Shown one piece after another: positions 44,495-56,567 of a stretch of DNA of 64,000 nucleotides. The notes beneath the pieces were generated by a model that made no database searches, was not told the origin of the DNA, and was given only the letters and a program-made list of their open reading frames with translations. The DNA lies in contig NC_084799.1 of assembly GCF_963169125.1 (NCBI RefSeq), positions 66,758,643 through 66,822,642 on the forward strand. The letters are read 5' to 3'. Each line of letters begins with the position of its first letter. Position 1 is the first letter of the stretch. A program made the position numbers and the translations under genes. This stretch comes from Humulus lupulus. Taxonomy: Eukaryota > Streptophyta > Magnoliopsida > Rosales > Cannabaceae.

Positions 44495-47400
44495 ATGTCT
44501 CTCTGAAGATCCGCACGCACCAACGGAAACGCCTCCAACGATGTTCCAGCGACCAATGCGGTTCCTACTGTTCGCCGAAGGGGAGTGCGTGCTACTGCTC
44601 GCCGCAATGCGCCGGCACAGCCAGCTGACAACACTGCAGAGATTGCCAGACTGCGACAGCAAGTCGAGGAACTTCTGAAGCAACAATGCCAACAGGCTCA
44701 ATCTCAGCCTCAGCCTCCGCCACAGCCGCAGCCGCAACCACAGCAAATGGCCCCAGCACCCCAACAAGTTGGTCCATATGGGGGATGGCCCATGACGAAT
44801 TACGCTCCATATCCTGTACAACACATGGAGCCAGTGTACGAGAGGTTCCGCAAGCAACACGCTCCGAACTTCGAAGGGACTACGGACCCCTTTGAAGCAG
44901 AAGAATGGCTAAGGAATGTGGAGCCGATCCTAGCCCACATGAACCTCAGTAATGCTGACCGCATATCCTGCGTCTCATCTTTACTCAAGAAAGGTGCCAG
45001 GATATGGTGGGATTTGGTCCAGCAATCCCACGATGCTGCCACCATGACGTGGACCCGATTTGTGGAGCTCTTCCACAAGAAGTACTACAATTCAGCGGTA
45101 CTTTCTACGAGAGTTGAGGAGTTCACCAATCTGAAGCAAGGGAATTTAACAGTGGAAGAATATGCTCGTCAGTTCGACCGCTTAGCAAAGTTCGCGGCAG
45201 AATTAGTTCCAACCGATTATCTGAGAGTGAACAAATTCATGAGAGGACTCCGACCAAAGATCGAGATGGGGGTGAAGCTAGAAAACCCGGGAAACATTTC
45301 ATATGCCGACGTTCTTGAGACGGCAATTGAAGTAGAAAGGTTGCAGGCCAACGTAAGCAAAGAAGAAGCTAGCAAGCCTGAACCCAGACAGCAGAGCCAA
45401 CCTCAGGCCAGTCGGAACAACAATCAGTCTAGCAATAGCAGCAACAATCAGTCCAGCAACAGTCAGTCCAACAACAACGGTAACGGACAGAAGAGAAGGC
45501 ATCCTGACAACAAGCAATCGGACAACAATAAAAGGGCACGACTAAATAATGGGGGGAATAGGTCGGGCTACGTGGAATACCCGCCATGTGCCAAATGTCA
45601 GAAGAAGCACCCCGGAGAATGCCATGCCAACACCAAGGAGAGTTTCAATTGTGGTCAAGAGGGGCATCGCAAGAAAGATTGTCCTCAGCAAAAGCCAGAC
45701 GGAAAGAAGGATGAAAAGATGGTTCCTGCTCGGGTTTTTGCTTTAACCCAAGGAGAGGCGGATGCTAGCAACAAGGCGGTCACAGGTCAGGTTTCCATCC
45801 TCAATAAATTATGTCATGTATTATTTGATTCGGGAGCCACTCATTCGTATATTTCGTTAGGAATGATAGATAAACTAGACAAACCTAGTGAAAGATTTAG
45901 AACTAGGTTTGCAACCAAGTTTCCTTCGGGCAAAGTAGTTCTATCATCACGAATTGTACGAGGCGTACCAATCAAGATTGAGGACAAGGAACTAGAAGGA
46001 GACCTGATAGAGCTGGTGATCAAAAACTTTGACGTCATACTAGGCATGGATTGGCTAGCACGGCATGGCGCAACGATCGACTGCAGGCGCAAGAAGGTGA
46101 CATTCGATACTCCTGACGGCCAGAAACTATGTTTCATGGGACAAGCTTCAGGACTACGCACCCCGTTAGTATCATCTCTCAAAGCTCAGAGAATGATGGA
46201 GAAAGGATGTCAAGCATTCTTAGCCAGCATCACGAATGTGGAGAAGGAGACATCACTTAAGATTGGAGATGTTCGAGTCATACAAGAATTTCCAGAAGTA
46301 TTTCCTCATGACTTGCCAGGATTGCCGCCAACTAGAGAAATAGACTTCACGATAGAATTAGTACCGGGCACCGAGCCTATCTCTAAGGCACCATACCGGA
46401 TGGCACCTACGGAACTCAAGGAGTTAAAGACACAGCTACAAGAACTCCTAGACTTGGGTTTCATTAGGCCAAGCCATTCACCATGGGGAACTCCGGTACT
46501 ATTCGTGAAGAAGAAGGACGGGAGTATGCGCATGTGCATAGACTACCGTGAGCTGAATAAAGTAACAATTAAGAACAAATACCCGTTACCTCGGATTAAT
46601 GATTTGTTTGATCAACTCCGAGGCACGACTGTATTTTCTAAAATAAATTTACGGTCCGGGTATCATCAGCTCAAGGTAAAGGGAGAAGATATTCCTAAGA
46701 CAGCCTTTAGGACTCGTTATAGACATTACGAGTTCTTGGTTATGTCTTTTGGTCTTACTAACGCACCAGCCGCGTTTATGGACTTAATGAATAGGGTCTT
46801 CAAGGACTACTTGGATAAATTCGTCGTTGTGTTCATCGACGACATTTTAATTTACTCCAAGGATGAAGTGGAGCACGAGGAACACTTGAGGATGATTTTG
46901 ACGCGATTGAAGGAGCACCAACTCTACGTGAAGTTCAAGAAATGCGAGTTTTGGCTCTCACAAGTGGCGTTCCTCGGGCACATCATATCAAAAGATGGAG
47001 TTGCAGTAGATCCATCGAAAGTAGAGGCCGTGAAGGATTGGCCTAGACCAAAGAACGCGTCAGAAGTAAGAAGCTTCTTAGGGCTAGCAGGTTATTATAG
47101 AAAGTTTGTAGAGGGCTTTTCTAAGATAGCCACTCCACTTACCAACCTGACCCGGAAGCAAAAAAAATTTAACTGGAATGATAAGTGTGAGGAAAGCTTC
47201 CAGTTGCTTAAGGATAAGCTTTGCTCAACACCAGTACTTAGTGTCCCAACACCCAACGACAAGTTCGTTGTCTACTGTGATGCATCAAAGTTAGGATTGG
47301 GATGCGTACTGAAGCAAAACGACAAGGTGATAGCCTACGCCTCACGTCAGTTAAAGGAGTATGAACAACGCTATCCAACTCACGATATGGAGTTGGCAGC

Positions 47401-47773
47401 GGTGGTCTTTGCGTTAAAAATCTGGCGCCATTATCTTTACGGAGAACGGTGCGAGATTTACACGGACCACAAGAGTTTAAAATACTTCTTTACACAGAAG
47501 GAGCTTAACATGAGGCAGCACCGGTGGTTGGAGTTAGTAAAGGATTACGACTGCGAAATCCTATACCACCCGGGAAAGGCAAATGTAGTTGCTGATGCAC
47601 TCAGCCGGAAAAGCTATGGGAATTTAGCAGCCTTATCCGGAATAGAAAAGTCACTACAGCAGGAGCTTATCAGTGCTGGAATAGAAATGGTTGTAGGCAA
47701 GCTGGCTAACTTGTCTATCCAATCAGATTTGTTAGAAGATATACGAATTGGTCAGGGACATGACGCACACTAG
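44495..47773 (+). pseudogene. gag-pol: Gag-protease-RT-RNase H polyprotein of A2, stop at codon 4
   Basis: The start ATG (44495) is followed by TCT CTC TGA: codon 4, CGA (Arg) in element A, is TGA here. Beyond it the frame is open for 1,088 codons. Order: Pro/Gln-rich N-terminus (to about 44800); Gag core with [14 protein letters not shown] and [10 protein letters not shown]; zinc-knuckle region with [12 protein letters not shown] and [13 protein letters not shown], where the first Cys of the second box is Ser; protease with [12 protein letters not shown] (45825) and [12 protein letters not shown] with [19 protein letters not shown] and the catalytic [13 protein letters not shown] (46823); RNase H with [15 protein letters not shown] and TDHKSLKY. 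The frame ends at TAG 47771-47773, where a frameshift separates it from the integrase. An internal Met (44585) could start a slightly shorter protein. Confidence 0.92.
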
Positions 47774-49158
47774 CAGCACACATGGATGCAGTCAGAGAAA
47801 GCAGGACTACAGATTTCTCAATATCCAGTCAAGGTTTATTGAGATATAAGGATCGGGTATGCGTGCCAGACGATCAAAGTATTAAGAAGACGATCCTAGA
47901 AGAAGCGCACAATACCCCGTACTCAGTTCATCCAGGGTCTACCAAGATGACTCATGACATCAAGGCAGTCTATTGGTGGCCAGGGATGAAGAAGGACATA
48001 GCGGAGTATGTATCTAAGTGTCTAGTATGCCAGCAAGTGAATGCGGAGCATCAGCGGCCTGCAGGATTATTGCAACCGCTTAGCATACCGGAATGGAAGT
48101 GGGACGATATAGCCATGGACTTCGTGACGGGTCTGCCAAAGACGAATAAGCAGCATGATTCCGCTTGGATAGTCATAGATAGACTAACCAAGTCGGCTCA
48201 TTTTCTGCCTGTTAAGACTTCATATACTGCAGACCAATATGCAGACATCTACATCCAAGAGATTGTACGATTGCCTGGAATCCCCAAGACGATAGTGTCA
48301 GATAGAGGATCATTATTTACGTCAAGATTTTGGAGAAGCTTACAGCAAGCTATGGGTACTAAGTTAAGCCTTAGTACAGCTTTCCATCCTCAGACAGATG
48401 GGCAGTCTGAGCGTACGATTCAGATTTTAGAGGATATGCTACGCGCATGTGTACTTGATTTCGGAGGATCATGGAACAAGTACTTACCACTGATCGAGTT
48501 CTCGTACAACAACAGCTACCAGTCGACGATCGGAATGGCACCTTATGAGTTGCTATATGGAAGAAGGTGCCGATCACCATTGCACTGGGACGAGGTAGGA
48601 GAAAGGCAGCTTCTAGGGCCCGAAGCTATTAGACAAGCACAAGAAGCAGTAGCGCTTATTAAACAGCGTATGCTTGCTGCTCAAAGCCGTCAGAAAAGCT
48701 ATGCGGATACCAAGCGATGCGATGTGGAGTTCCAAGTTGGAGATCAAGTCTTCCTGAAGATATCTCCTATGAAGGGTGTCAAGCGGTTCGGGAAGAAAGG
48801 CAAGCTCAGTCCCCGATTCATAGGTCCTTTTGAGATATTGGACAAAGTGGGACCAGTTGCATATAGACTAGCCCTAACGCCAGCACTAGCCGATAGTCAC
48901 AACGTCTTCCACATCTCGATGTTACGCAAGTATGTGTCAGACCCATCTCACGTCCTCAAGTACGATACCATAGCGCTCCAGAAAGACTTAAGTTATGAGG
49001 AACGACCGATTAGCATCCTAGATAGAGGGATGAAGCAGCTGCGGTCCAAGAGCTTTCCTATAGTCAAAGTCCTATGGAGCAATAGTTCTGAACGCGAGGT
49101 AACGTGGGAGTTGGAAGAGGACATGCAGAGCCGGTATCCGGAGTTATTTGGTAAGTAA
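47774..49158 (+). pseudogene. Integrase and chromodomain-like tail of A2, shifted frame
   Basis: Continues the polyprotein in another frame after a single-base-type frameshift near 47765. The downstream frame is open from 47782 to TAA at 49156-49158. It reads SISSQGLLRYKDRVCVPDD, then the HHCC zinc-binding domain (HNTPYSVHPGSTKM ... CLVCQQVN). The catalytic core has WDDIAMDFVTGLP (first Asp), IVSDRGSLFTSRFW (second Asp) and HPQTDGQSERTIQILEDML (Glu). The GPFEILDKVGPVAYRLAL segment and an end reading VTWELEEDMQSRYPELFG match the C-terminal targeting region of plant chromovirus integrases. All catalytic residues appear present; only the frameshift breaks the fusion to RT. Confidence 0.92.
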
Positions 49159-49179
49159 ATTTCGAGGACGAAATTCTTT

Positions 49180-49194
49180 TTAGTAGGGGAGAAT
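49180..49194 (+). promoter_or_regulatory. Polypurine tract of A2
   Basis: AGTAGGGGAGAAT directly before the 3' LTR TG. Primes plus-strand DNA in this element class. Confidence 0.85.
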
Positions 49195-49632
49195 TGTAGA
49201 GTCCAAGAACTTTACTTAGCAAATTGTTTAGTAGTATTATAGTATGTTTAGTATTATCTTTGTAACTGTGGATTTTTGGTTCAGACCGGGAAGTATTTGG
49301 ACACTCATAGTAGTACTTATAGATTTTCTAAGTTTAACCTATAGTTTAAGAATATTAAGTATAACCTAAGGTTTGATTAATGTGACTGATATTAAGGATT
49401 ATATTTATTATATTATAAGGTTTATACATCAACCAATAGGATTTTAAGCACATGTTATGAATGGTGATTAAGGATTAAGTATTTTTGAGGATTAAATTTA
49501 ATAAGGAGTAAAGTTTGAATGTATAGGGTCAGTCAGCAGCTTTGAGTACGTTGAGGGCTTAGTCAAGGCTGTTTACTCCATTCAAACTTAGCTAAAAATG
49601 TGTAATTTCGTGTTTAATTATTCAGCGTGTGC

Positions 49633-49759
49633 CGATATATCGCAGCTATAGGGGGCGATATATCGCAGCACGTAGATACGGAAAACACGAGACGATGCAC
49701 GGTCGCCTCGGGCATGCTAGCCTAGGCGATATATTGCCTACAGGGGGCGATATATCGCC
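49633..49759. promoter_or_regulatory. Palindromic CGATATATCG cluster in the A2 LTR
   Basis: Copies at 49633-49642, 49656-49665, 49725-49738 (one mismatch) and 49746-49759 (perfect 14-base GGCGATATATCGCC). The last copy lies about 180 bases upstream of the TATA box. Element A keeps the same motif at the corresponding site although its surrounding bases have diverged. Confidence 0.6.
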
Positions 49760-49941
49760 TCCTCCAGCATAAATTCAAACTCTTTTGAATTCATTTCCTT
49801 TCAGCCATTCAAACTCCTTCAACAGTCCATCATCTTTTGAACGAGTCTTCAGCCTCTGCTGAACGATTATTCAAATGATTTTCACCTAAAAAGCCATTAT
49901 TTTTTTTCAAGTAAAATCAAGATACTTTCATTCCCAAACTC

Positions 49942-49949
49942 TATAAATA
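49942..49949 (+). promoter_or_regulatory. TATA box of the A2 LTR
   Basis: CTATAAATAGGACC, identical in context to the element A LTR. Transcription would start about 30 bases downstream and give a roughly 1.1 kb R-U5. Confidence 0.7.
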
Positions 49950-51090
49950 GGACCTAGTACTCAGCCATTTCTTCACCTTTTACTCTAAGTTCAGAAGCTG
50001 CTAGTGCTAAGTAAGTGTGAGAGTGTAAACACCTGGTTTGGGAAAATCATAAGCTTATCAAACACTTTGGGAAGTGAGATTCATTAGTATTTCGGTTGTG
50101 GTTAGATTGATCTTGCAAGTCTTTGAGGTAAACCCGAAACTCTAGTTCATTTGATTTATGTTATGTTTCCCTTCTCTTAGTCTTCTACTCAGTTTCCTAA
50201 CCTCATTCTTATTTTGGTTAGGGAATCCAAGTTCTTAAGCACATAAGTTGTGGTAAGCATAATTCTCAATGGTTTAGTCTTCCTATTCATTTTCATTTCT
50301 TCTTCTTCTTAAGACTCACTCTTTCTCATATGGTTTTAGGAGTGTTCCAAAAGTCCCAACTCAGTCCATTATATCCCGGTAACTTTGGTAAGGAAAATAT
50401 GCTAGAATCTATATGTTTATGTTTATGTTATCTTATGTGTTATGTTATGATATGTTATGAATATGTTATGAATGTGTATGTTTGTAGGCTTGGGCTTATG
50501 CCCTATTTGACTAACAAGACCCCAAAAAGATTGTGGGCATATGCCTATTTAGCTGGTAGGACCCCACTAATCTCATGGGCATAAGCTTGTTTAGTCTATG
50601 GGACCCCAAGTAATAATGGCCATTATAATAAGTGTATTATGTGTTATGATATATCTTTATGTTTCTTATGAAATTATGTTTATGACTATGTGTTAGATTT
50701 TTCCTTGCTGGGCATTAGGCTCACTCCTTTCTGTTTTATGTGCAGGAAAATAGCTTTAGAGGCGGTAAGATTCGTGACGCTTAGAGGATGTGTATCGATG
50801 GTGAATGGAGTCAAGGGGCCGAGCGTTATTCGATTCGAGGATGTAGTCTCATTTTGATTTTTATGGTTTTATATGTATTTTCCGCATTTTCTTATGTAAT
50901 TCTTTTCATTTAAATCATGTTTTGTTTTTAAAGACAATGGGATCCCATATCCTTCTTAGTATTCTATTTATTTGTAAGTAACTCTTATTTTACAAGTTAC
51001 TCAATAAAATTATGGTATTTTCGTAAAAATGTAAGTTTTATGTATAGTTTCGTTAATGGTCCAAATAGTCTAGATTAGTGGGTCATTACA

Positions 51091-53112
51091 ATTTGTGAGT
51101 TTTTTTCGCTTTGCTTCCAGTTCTTTGTGGGTCTTTTGGGGCTCTTAAAGTATTTTTATCAATAAATAAACTGTAAGTTTTGTCATATGGTTATCCATAC
51201 TTTATGAAACTAATGTATTTTTTGCTTGTATTTGTTTTTGGATCATATGGTTGTATTGATCAATAATCAATACAAAAATAATTAGGTTCTTGACTATGTG
51301 ATTTTTTTTTTTTAGTCTTTGTCACCCTTGATCTGTAATCTTAGGTATTATTTTGATTTTCAAATTAAGAAAAAATTAGAGATTGTCAATTGACCAAGAT
51401 CGAAAAAAACTTGGTGACTGTTGCTTAATTAAAAATGGGCTCTTGGTCTTTTGCTTGAAGTATGAAAAATGTATTTTAATTATGCTTAGTTATGTTGTAC
51501 ACGACTCCTTAAAAACAAAAGAACATAAGAATATGTACATGTATAGAAAGAGAAACTTACTTACTTTGATGTTATTCTCTGTTTTATTGTTTTGCTTTTT
51601 GGGTGCATTTTTTTATTTGTTTTGAAGTTATCCTCTAGCTCAATGTCTTCAGAACCTAACCATGCCAATTGTAACTTAATTTATGCTTATTTGATTGTAC
51701 GTACTTCTCAGTTTAAGTTTTGATTTTCCAAATGTTATTTTTGGGTTGGGTTCACAAGTTCTTTTGATCTAGAACTTTGGTCGATGCTTGGACTTACTAT
51801 AGGCTCTGAGTTATATGAGCTTGAGAATATCCTTTTTGGTGCAAGGTATATATCTATTTCCACAAGCTTATTTAATGAAATACACAATTTCTTTTTCATA
51901 AGAAAGTGCATTATGAATACAAATTTTAATTCTTTGAAAACCCAATATGAATGATGTTAATGAATTAGGGTGAAGCAACATTCTCTTCCTATTTATCTCT
52001 TAGTTCCCTTGTAAGTTTGGTGTTAGTTCCTTTATCTTTTTTTCGTTTATGTTATGTGTTTGTTTGCAAAGGATGATAGTGATGTGGTATTGAAGGCCTT
52101 TCTTTGTAGGTAGAATTATGTTACATTATATTCAATTTGCTTAGTAGAATGATTTTTTTTTTGGCATGGTATTTAAGATACAAAGAAATCAATCCTTATT
52201 CCTAAATCCTACTCGACCGATGCTTTAGTTCTTTGTGCATACAATTTTATTCTTTCTTTGTGTCAATTCCTTCTAATGGTGGCAATAAAGTGAATATATA
52301 TGCTTTTTTATATTTGTTTGTTTGTTGGGGACAAAAGAAAGTCTCACATATATCTTTAAACGTTAAAATTAGTGAGGGAGTGGGCTTTTGATGTAGAAAT
52401 TCACTTACACCATCCAATTCTCTAATGAAACTTTTGTGTGTGTCAAAATTTTGCTAATGCTAATTAAAGTAAATAATAAAATTTTGTGCTAGAACTAGAT
52501 CTGATGTATAATCTTCATGAGCAATTAATAAAATATTAGTTTAGATGGCTAGAGGGATTATTTACATTATGTTAAGTGCATGTTATCATTTTAGGAATTA
52601 TTTTTCCTTTGCAATTTATTGGAGATTATAGCTTTTATAGTCATTATTCTTCATTTTATTGATTTACCTTTAATGTCAAGTTATACAATTGTAAATTGTA
52701 ACTGGTTTGAGTAAACCATAATGAATTTTTTTATATAAATGTCACCTACTGCAATTTTCGGAATCATTCAAATGTTCAGAACATAAAAAAGAAAAGAGAA
52801 GACACATTTCAAGAAGTATTTACTGTCGATAGAACAACATATATTTGTATATTTATACATGTAAGTGTGTATGTTAAATTGGATTTATTTGAATATTTAG
52901 TTGTATAATTTACATTTACCTGATTAGTTCATTTTAATCAAATGGTTGGTGGACTAAAAACAATCAGTTTGTTTTATTGTTAATGTGTTTCTTGATTGAT
53001 TTTGATTGCACTCATCATATTTAATTTATTTATTTTAATATTTAGTATTTTGTTTTTATTCAATTATTTGTTTATTGATATGATACATTTCCTTTTCTTA
53101 AAATTTTCTCAA
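51091..53112. other. CACTA-2 interior, no gene recognised
   Basis: About 2 kb of AT-rich, intron-like DNA. The frames 51383-51625 and 52996-53202 are mostly low-complexity; only the end of the second is assigned (next entry). I see nothing else supportable. Confidence 0.4.
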
Positions 53113-53115
53113 CTT

Positions 53116-53196
53116 CTTGATATGGATGTCCTCTGCAATGATAAAGCTGCAATTCTTACCCTAAACCACCTTAGTATTGATCAAAATCTCATTGAG
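53116..53196 (+). pseudogene. Captured P-type H+-ATPase exon with destroyed phosphorylation motif
   Basis: Reads MDVLCNDKAAILTLNHLSID and QNLIE before a GTATAG donor-like site. Plant plasma-membrane H+-ATPases have the DKTGTLTLN phosphorylation motif in this context, followed by NLIEVF. Here DKTGT is DKAAI: the Asp remains but the following residues are lost, so catalysis would be impossible. Only this exon end is present. The match is strong for its short length. Confidence 0.75.
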
Positions 53197-53780
53197 GTAT
53201 AGATTTCACACTGTGCATTAATTATACTAAATAGATAAGTCTCAAATCTGTAAATATATTTATATATATATATATATATAAATGATGATAACTAGCCTAT
53301 TCAACCAGTTATAATATCAAGAACTTAGCTTTTAATTTTGAATTCGTTCCTTATGGTACTTCTTTTAAATTTTTCTCATATGTATAATTATATAGTAAAT
53401 ATTTGTCATTGGTTAAGTAATTTCTACTGTTGCAGTTTATTTTAATATAAGTTGCTTATTATTGGTGATCCAATGATGCTTTTGCTAATCATTAGTTTTT
53501 GGTATATAAATTCTACTGGTAATTTCTACATATTTTTGCCTTGTGACGTGATTGGTTTGAATAGATGCTTTGAAATATACACAAGTTAGCTAATCTCTGC
53601 CTTTATTTTGGGCAGTGAATGCTTTTTCTTATGAGACTAAATTTTTTTTGTTGTATTTTAAGTTGTGGATTTTTTTAAGTAGCAGTCTTTCTTTTTCCCT
53701 AGGAAACATTGACCTGACTGGTTAATTGCTGTTAATCCTTTGGTCAAATATTTGATATAATTGTTGTCATATTTAACCAG

Positions 53781-53877
53781 TGGCAAGAGAAAGATGCAGC
53801 AATCTTAGTAACAAGAGATATAATTGGTATTTGTCTACTAGGAGATACCATCTTAGTACAAACAAGTAAACAACTGA
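53781..53877 (+). pseudogene. Second captured H+-ATPase exon piece, out of native order
   Basis: After a TTTAACCAG acceptor the frame reads WQEKDAAILVTRDIIGICLL and GDTILVQ. This resembles the WxEQDAAILVPGDIISIKLGD region of plant H+-ATPases, which lies about 200 residues before the phosphorylation motif. Here it follows that motif's exon by 600 bases, so the pieces are rearranged or were captured separately. A one-residue insertion sits before LGD. Confidence 0.6.
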
Positions 53878-54032
53878 ATTTGTTGAGTAGCTTAATTTCA
53901 TGTGAATTGTGTTTGTGTTTTTGGGTTATTTTCCTTTTACTATTCCTTTAACCCTTTTATCAAGTAAAACCAGCACATAGCTGCAGATATCTTTCTTTTT
54001 AAAGGGCATTTATTACGTTCGTTTGAATGCAG

Positions 54033-54249
54033 ATAGAAACCAAGTTTACTATGTCAACAAAATTGACTATTGAAGGACCACTTCGAATGAGAGAGGAATG
54101 GGCAGAAGGGGTTTTTGAGACACATAAGGTTATTGAAGAAATGGTGCCAGAATAGATTAAAGGTGCACTTGGTCAGGCAGCAAACACAATACAGCAACTT
54201 CATATACATGTTAGGGATGCTTTCACTGGTGGTCTGAGAGTTCCTTTGA
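54033..54249 (+). pseudogene. Unassigned captured exon
   Basis: 217 bases between an AATGCAG acceptor and a GTAAGA donor, open except for one TAG (54153-54155, CAG-to-TAG type). It reads IETKFTMSTKLTIEGPLRMR, EEWAEGVFETHKVIEEMVPE, then KGALGQAANTIQQLHIHVRD and AFTGGLRVPL. The composition and splice sites look like genuine protein coding. I do not recognise the family. Confidence 0.5.
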
Positions 54250-55713
54250 GTAAGAAAAATTTATGCTTTATTGACCATTTTTGAAACCTTAAAAATTTGA
54301 GTTAGTACCTACCTATAATCACTATTTTAATATGTTTGGTCAGATATTGCTTGTTCTTTGTCCTGGAAACAACTGCTGTATGGGACAAAACCATGTCCTT
54401 TCAACCTGTTAACTTTTGCATTACCATTCTTGCTTGTATAAGAAAAAAGTAATCATCCTTTGGCGAGTTAGTATCCTGCACTTGACATTTGCAGTTTCCT
54501 GGGGTTTTATTATCTTCCAGTTTTCCTTTATATAGCTCTTTTATAACATCCAAACGCACTTGACATTTGCAGTTCCCTGGAGTTTTATCTTCAGTTGCTT
54601 TTACCTAGTTCTTTATAACACAAAAATGACCTGACTTATTAGAGCAACTAAGATAACTATTAGTAACTAAAAATTTGAAATTTGCCAAAGGATCATTAAG
54701 TGTTGACTGCTGAGGATACTTTTTGTACTCGCCTTCTATTACACTTGATCATTATAATATTCCCTAGAAAGATGCAAAAGATCTTTAAAATGTGGTACCT
54801 GTTAGGCCGATTTTTACAGCTACTAACTGTTTTGGTTAGTTAGTTGTTCATTGTAACTAATTATTGTTATTTTGTAGATTAGTTACTTTATTAGTTTTGG
54901 TCTTTTCTGTATTACGGTGGAATATTACGGTGCATAACAGGTAAAATAGGAGAACACACATAATATTTTGAGTAATTTTTCTTAGGAAAGAAAACAATTC
55001 TCTTTGTATTGTTTTTTTTCTTTTGCATGTTTGATAAGTTATGAATGACCTTTATTAAGACATAAGCTGTTGTCAAATTTTTTTTTTTTGCATGTTTGAC
55101 AATAGCTTGCTCATCACTTGGAATCATGTTCGATTCATACAAGAGAAACAAGCTGCAAGCAAGATGTTGATTACATGTCTATTGTCGAGGGTGAGGACAC
55201 TTTTTACAGTTCATCTAATTTTTGGGTAGTGGGGGTTTGTTGAGTGATTTTTGTCATAATATAATTTGTAACTTTTTCCTAAAATAGAGATTATTGTTTT
55301 TTTTGTTCAAAAGGTACGGGAAAAAATGTCAATAAAATAATGATTGCATTCAGTTGTTATTGTTTCTCAGTCTCTTTGAACTGTATTCCTGACCAGGACC
55401 TCCTATCTTGTCTGCTTACCATGAGTTTTTATTTTTAAGATAACAATTGGTTTTTGTGCTGTGGATCATTAGATCTGTTTTATTAACATAAGGATGTAAT
55501 ATTTGCTTCTACATTTACTCTCATTCTAGTCATAGAAATTTAGTATAGTTTAGTTACAAGTTTAATTGTTTTGCACCTACAAGGGCTCTATAACCCGTGC
55601 TTGCAAACTGGAAGTGACATCAGGGAAATAGTGTTTGAAGTGTTTGTTGATAAGGAAGTTTTATACTGTATTTTAGATTAATCTGAATCTACTTTTCATG
55701 AGGCTTTTCTTAG
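54250..55713. other. Intron-like DNA between captured exons
   Basis: Mostly T-rich non-coding sequence. A stretch at 55105-55190 reads LAHHLESCSIHTRETSCKQD in one frame and may be another exon, but it lacks a clear acceptor and I cannot place it. Confidence 0.35.
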
Positions 55714-56166
55714 TTGTCTTACGGAAACTGGTGCAACAGAAAGTTCATCTTTATGTGACCTTCCTAAACAGATGGAAGGTGATCAACAAAGAGCCTCTGA
55801 ACAGACTAAGAACATCTTACGTAATTTAGTTGCTGATGTTAACAATTTGTGGTATCTAAAAGATGGAATACATACTGTAGTCTTGAAAAAACTTTCAGAA
55901 AATGGTAAGAGCTATGTGGGTTTTATAGTTTTATTTTTGCATGATACTTCAAGCACTAATCTGAAGACTTATCTCAGTTTTTGGTGGATCCTACTCCATT
56001 TTCTAGGATCTTGCAAGCAAAGGACACCAAGTGAATTAGATAGAGAGGTTAAGAACTTGAGGGTGGCATTTACTGACCTGTTTTTGAAGCATAACACTTT
56101 CAAAGAAATTGCAAAGCCATCGAGATATTGATGCAAAGAATAAAGTCAAGCTTAGAATATTAAGAG
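55714..56166 (+). pseudogene. Captured fragment of a BRE1/HUB2-type histone H2B ubiquitin ligase gene
   Basis: Exon 1 (55714-55904) follows TTTTCTTAG and reads LTETGATESSSLCDLPKQME, ASEQTKNILRNLVADVNNLW and YLKDGIHTVVLKKLSENG, then GTAAGA. Exon 2 (56007-56166) splices in phase as SCKQRTPSELDREVKNLRVA and FTDLFLKH. A one-base shift follows, after which SHRDIDAKNKVKLRILR leads to a GTAACT donor. This is the internal coiled-coil region of plant HUB2-like proteins. The catalytic RING finger lies at the far C-terminus in that family and is not present, so this is a dead fragment. Confidence 0.8.
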
Positions 56167-56567
56167 GTAACTCCACTCTTTTTTTTTTGGTATAATCAAT
56201 AAATAATGATACACATTCCATACAAATAAATAAGTATATAAATTAACAAGGTTTTTATTTTTATTTTTATCATTTTTCTAGTAAATCGGTCTTTAGTGTT
56301 TTTGATTCCCATCTTTCCATTATAATGAAAAAAATAAGTTGGGGCAGCACCCACTTGTGTTGGTTGGTCAATCTATGAGAAGCAATTTGGTATTTGTAAC
56401 TTGGTCTAAAAATGAAGTGCCAGATTAGTATATTATCTTTTTATTTTTAATGAATATGCATCATATTGGTACTCATAGGAATAACAACAAGATTTCTGCT
56501 CACAATTCTCTTTTCTATATTCACTGTTCTGAAATTATAATGTAAACTAGTTAATACACCTTGCAAG

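Larger units (their letters stand above)
43239..51090 (+). mobile_element. Element A2: nearly complete Ty3/gypsy retrotransposon of the A family
   Basis: In order: 120-base remnant of the 5' LTR, primer-binding site, leader intron, ORF0, gag-pol in one long frame, integrase frame, polypurine tract and a complete 1.9 kb 3' LTR. The shared 120 bases of the two LTRs differ at only about three positions, so the insertion is recent compared with A and B. The order protease, RT, RNase H, integrase, chromodomain-like tail, plus the initiator-Met primer site, fits a chromovirus-type Ty3/gypsy element. The 5' end is cut at D-array sequence, so no left duplication exists. Confidence 0.9.
49195..51090 (+). 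repeat. 3' LTR of A2 (1,896 bases)
   Basis: Starts TGTAGAGTCCAAG and ends GTGGGTCATTACA. It is collinear with element A 6351-4424. It carries a palindrome cluster (49633-49759) and a TATA box (49942), and in its second half short repeats of GGGCTTATGCCC / GTGGGCATATGCC type (50490-50590). Confidence 0.92.
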
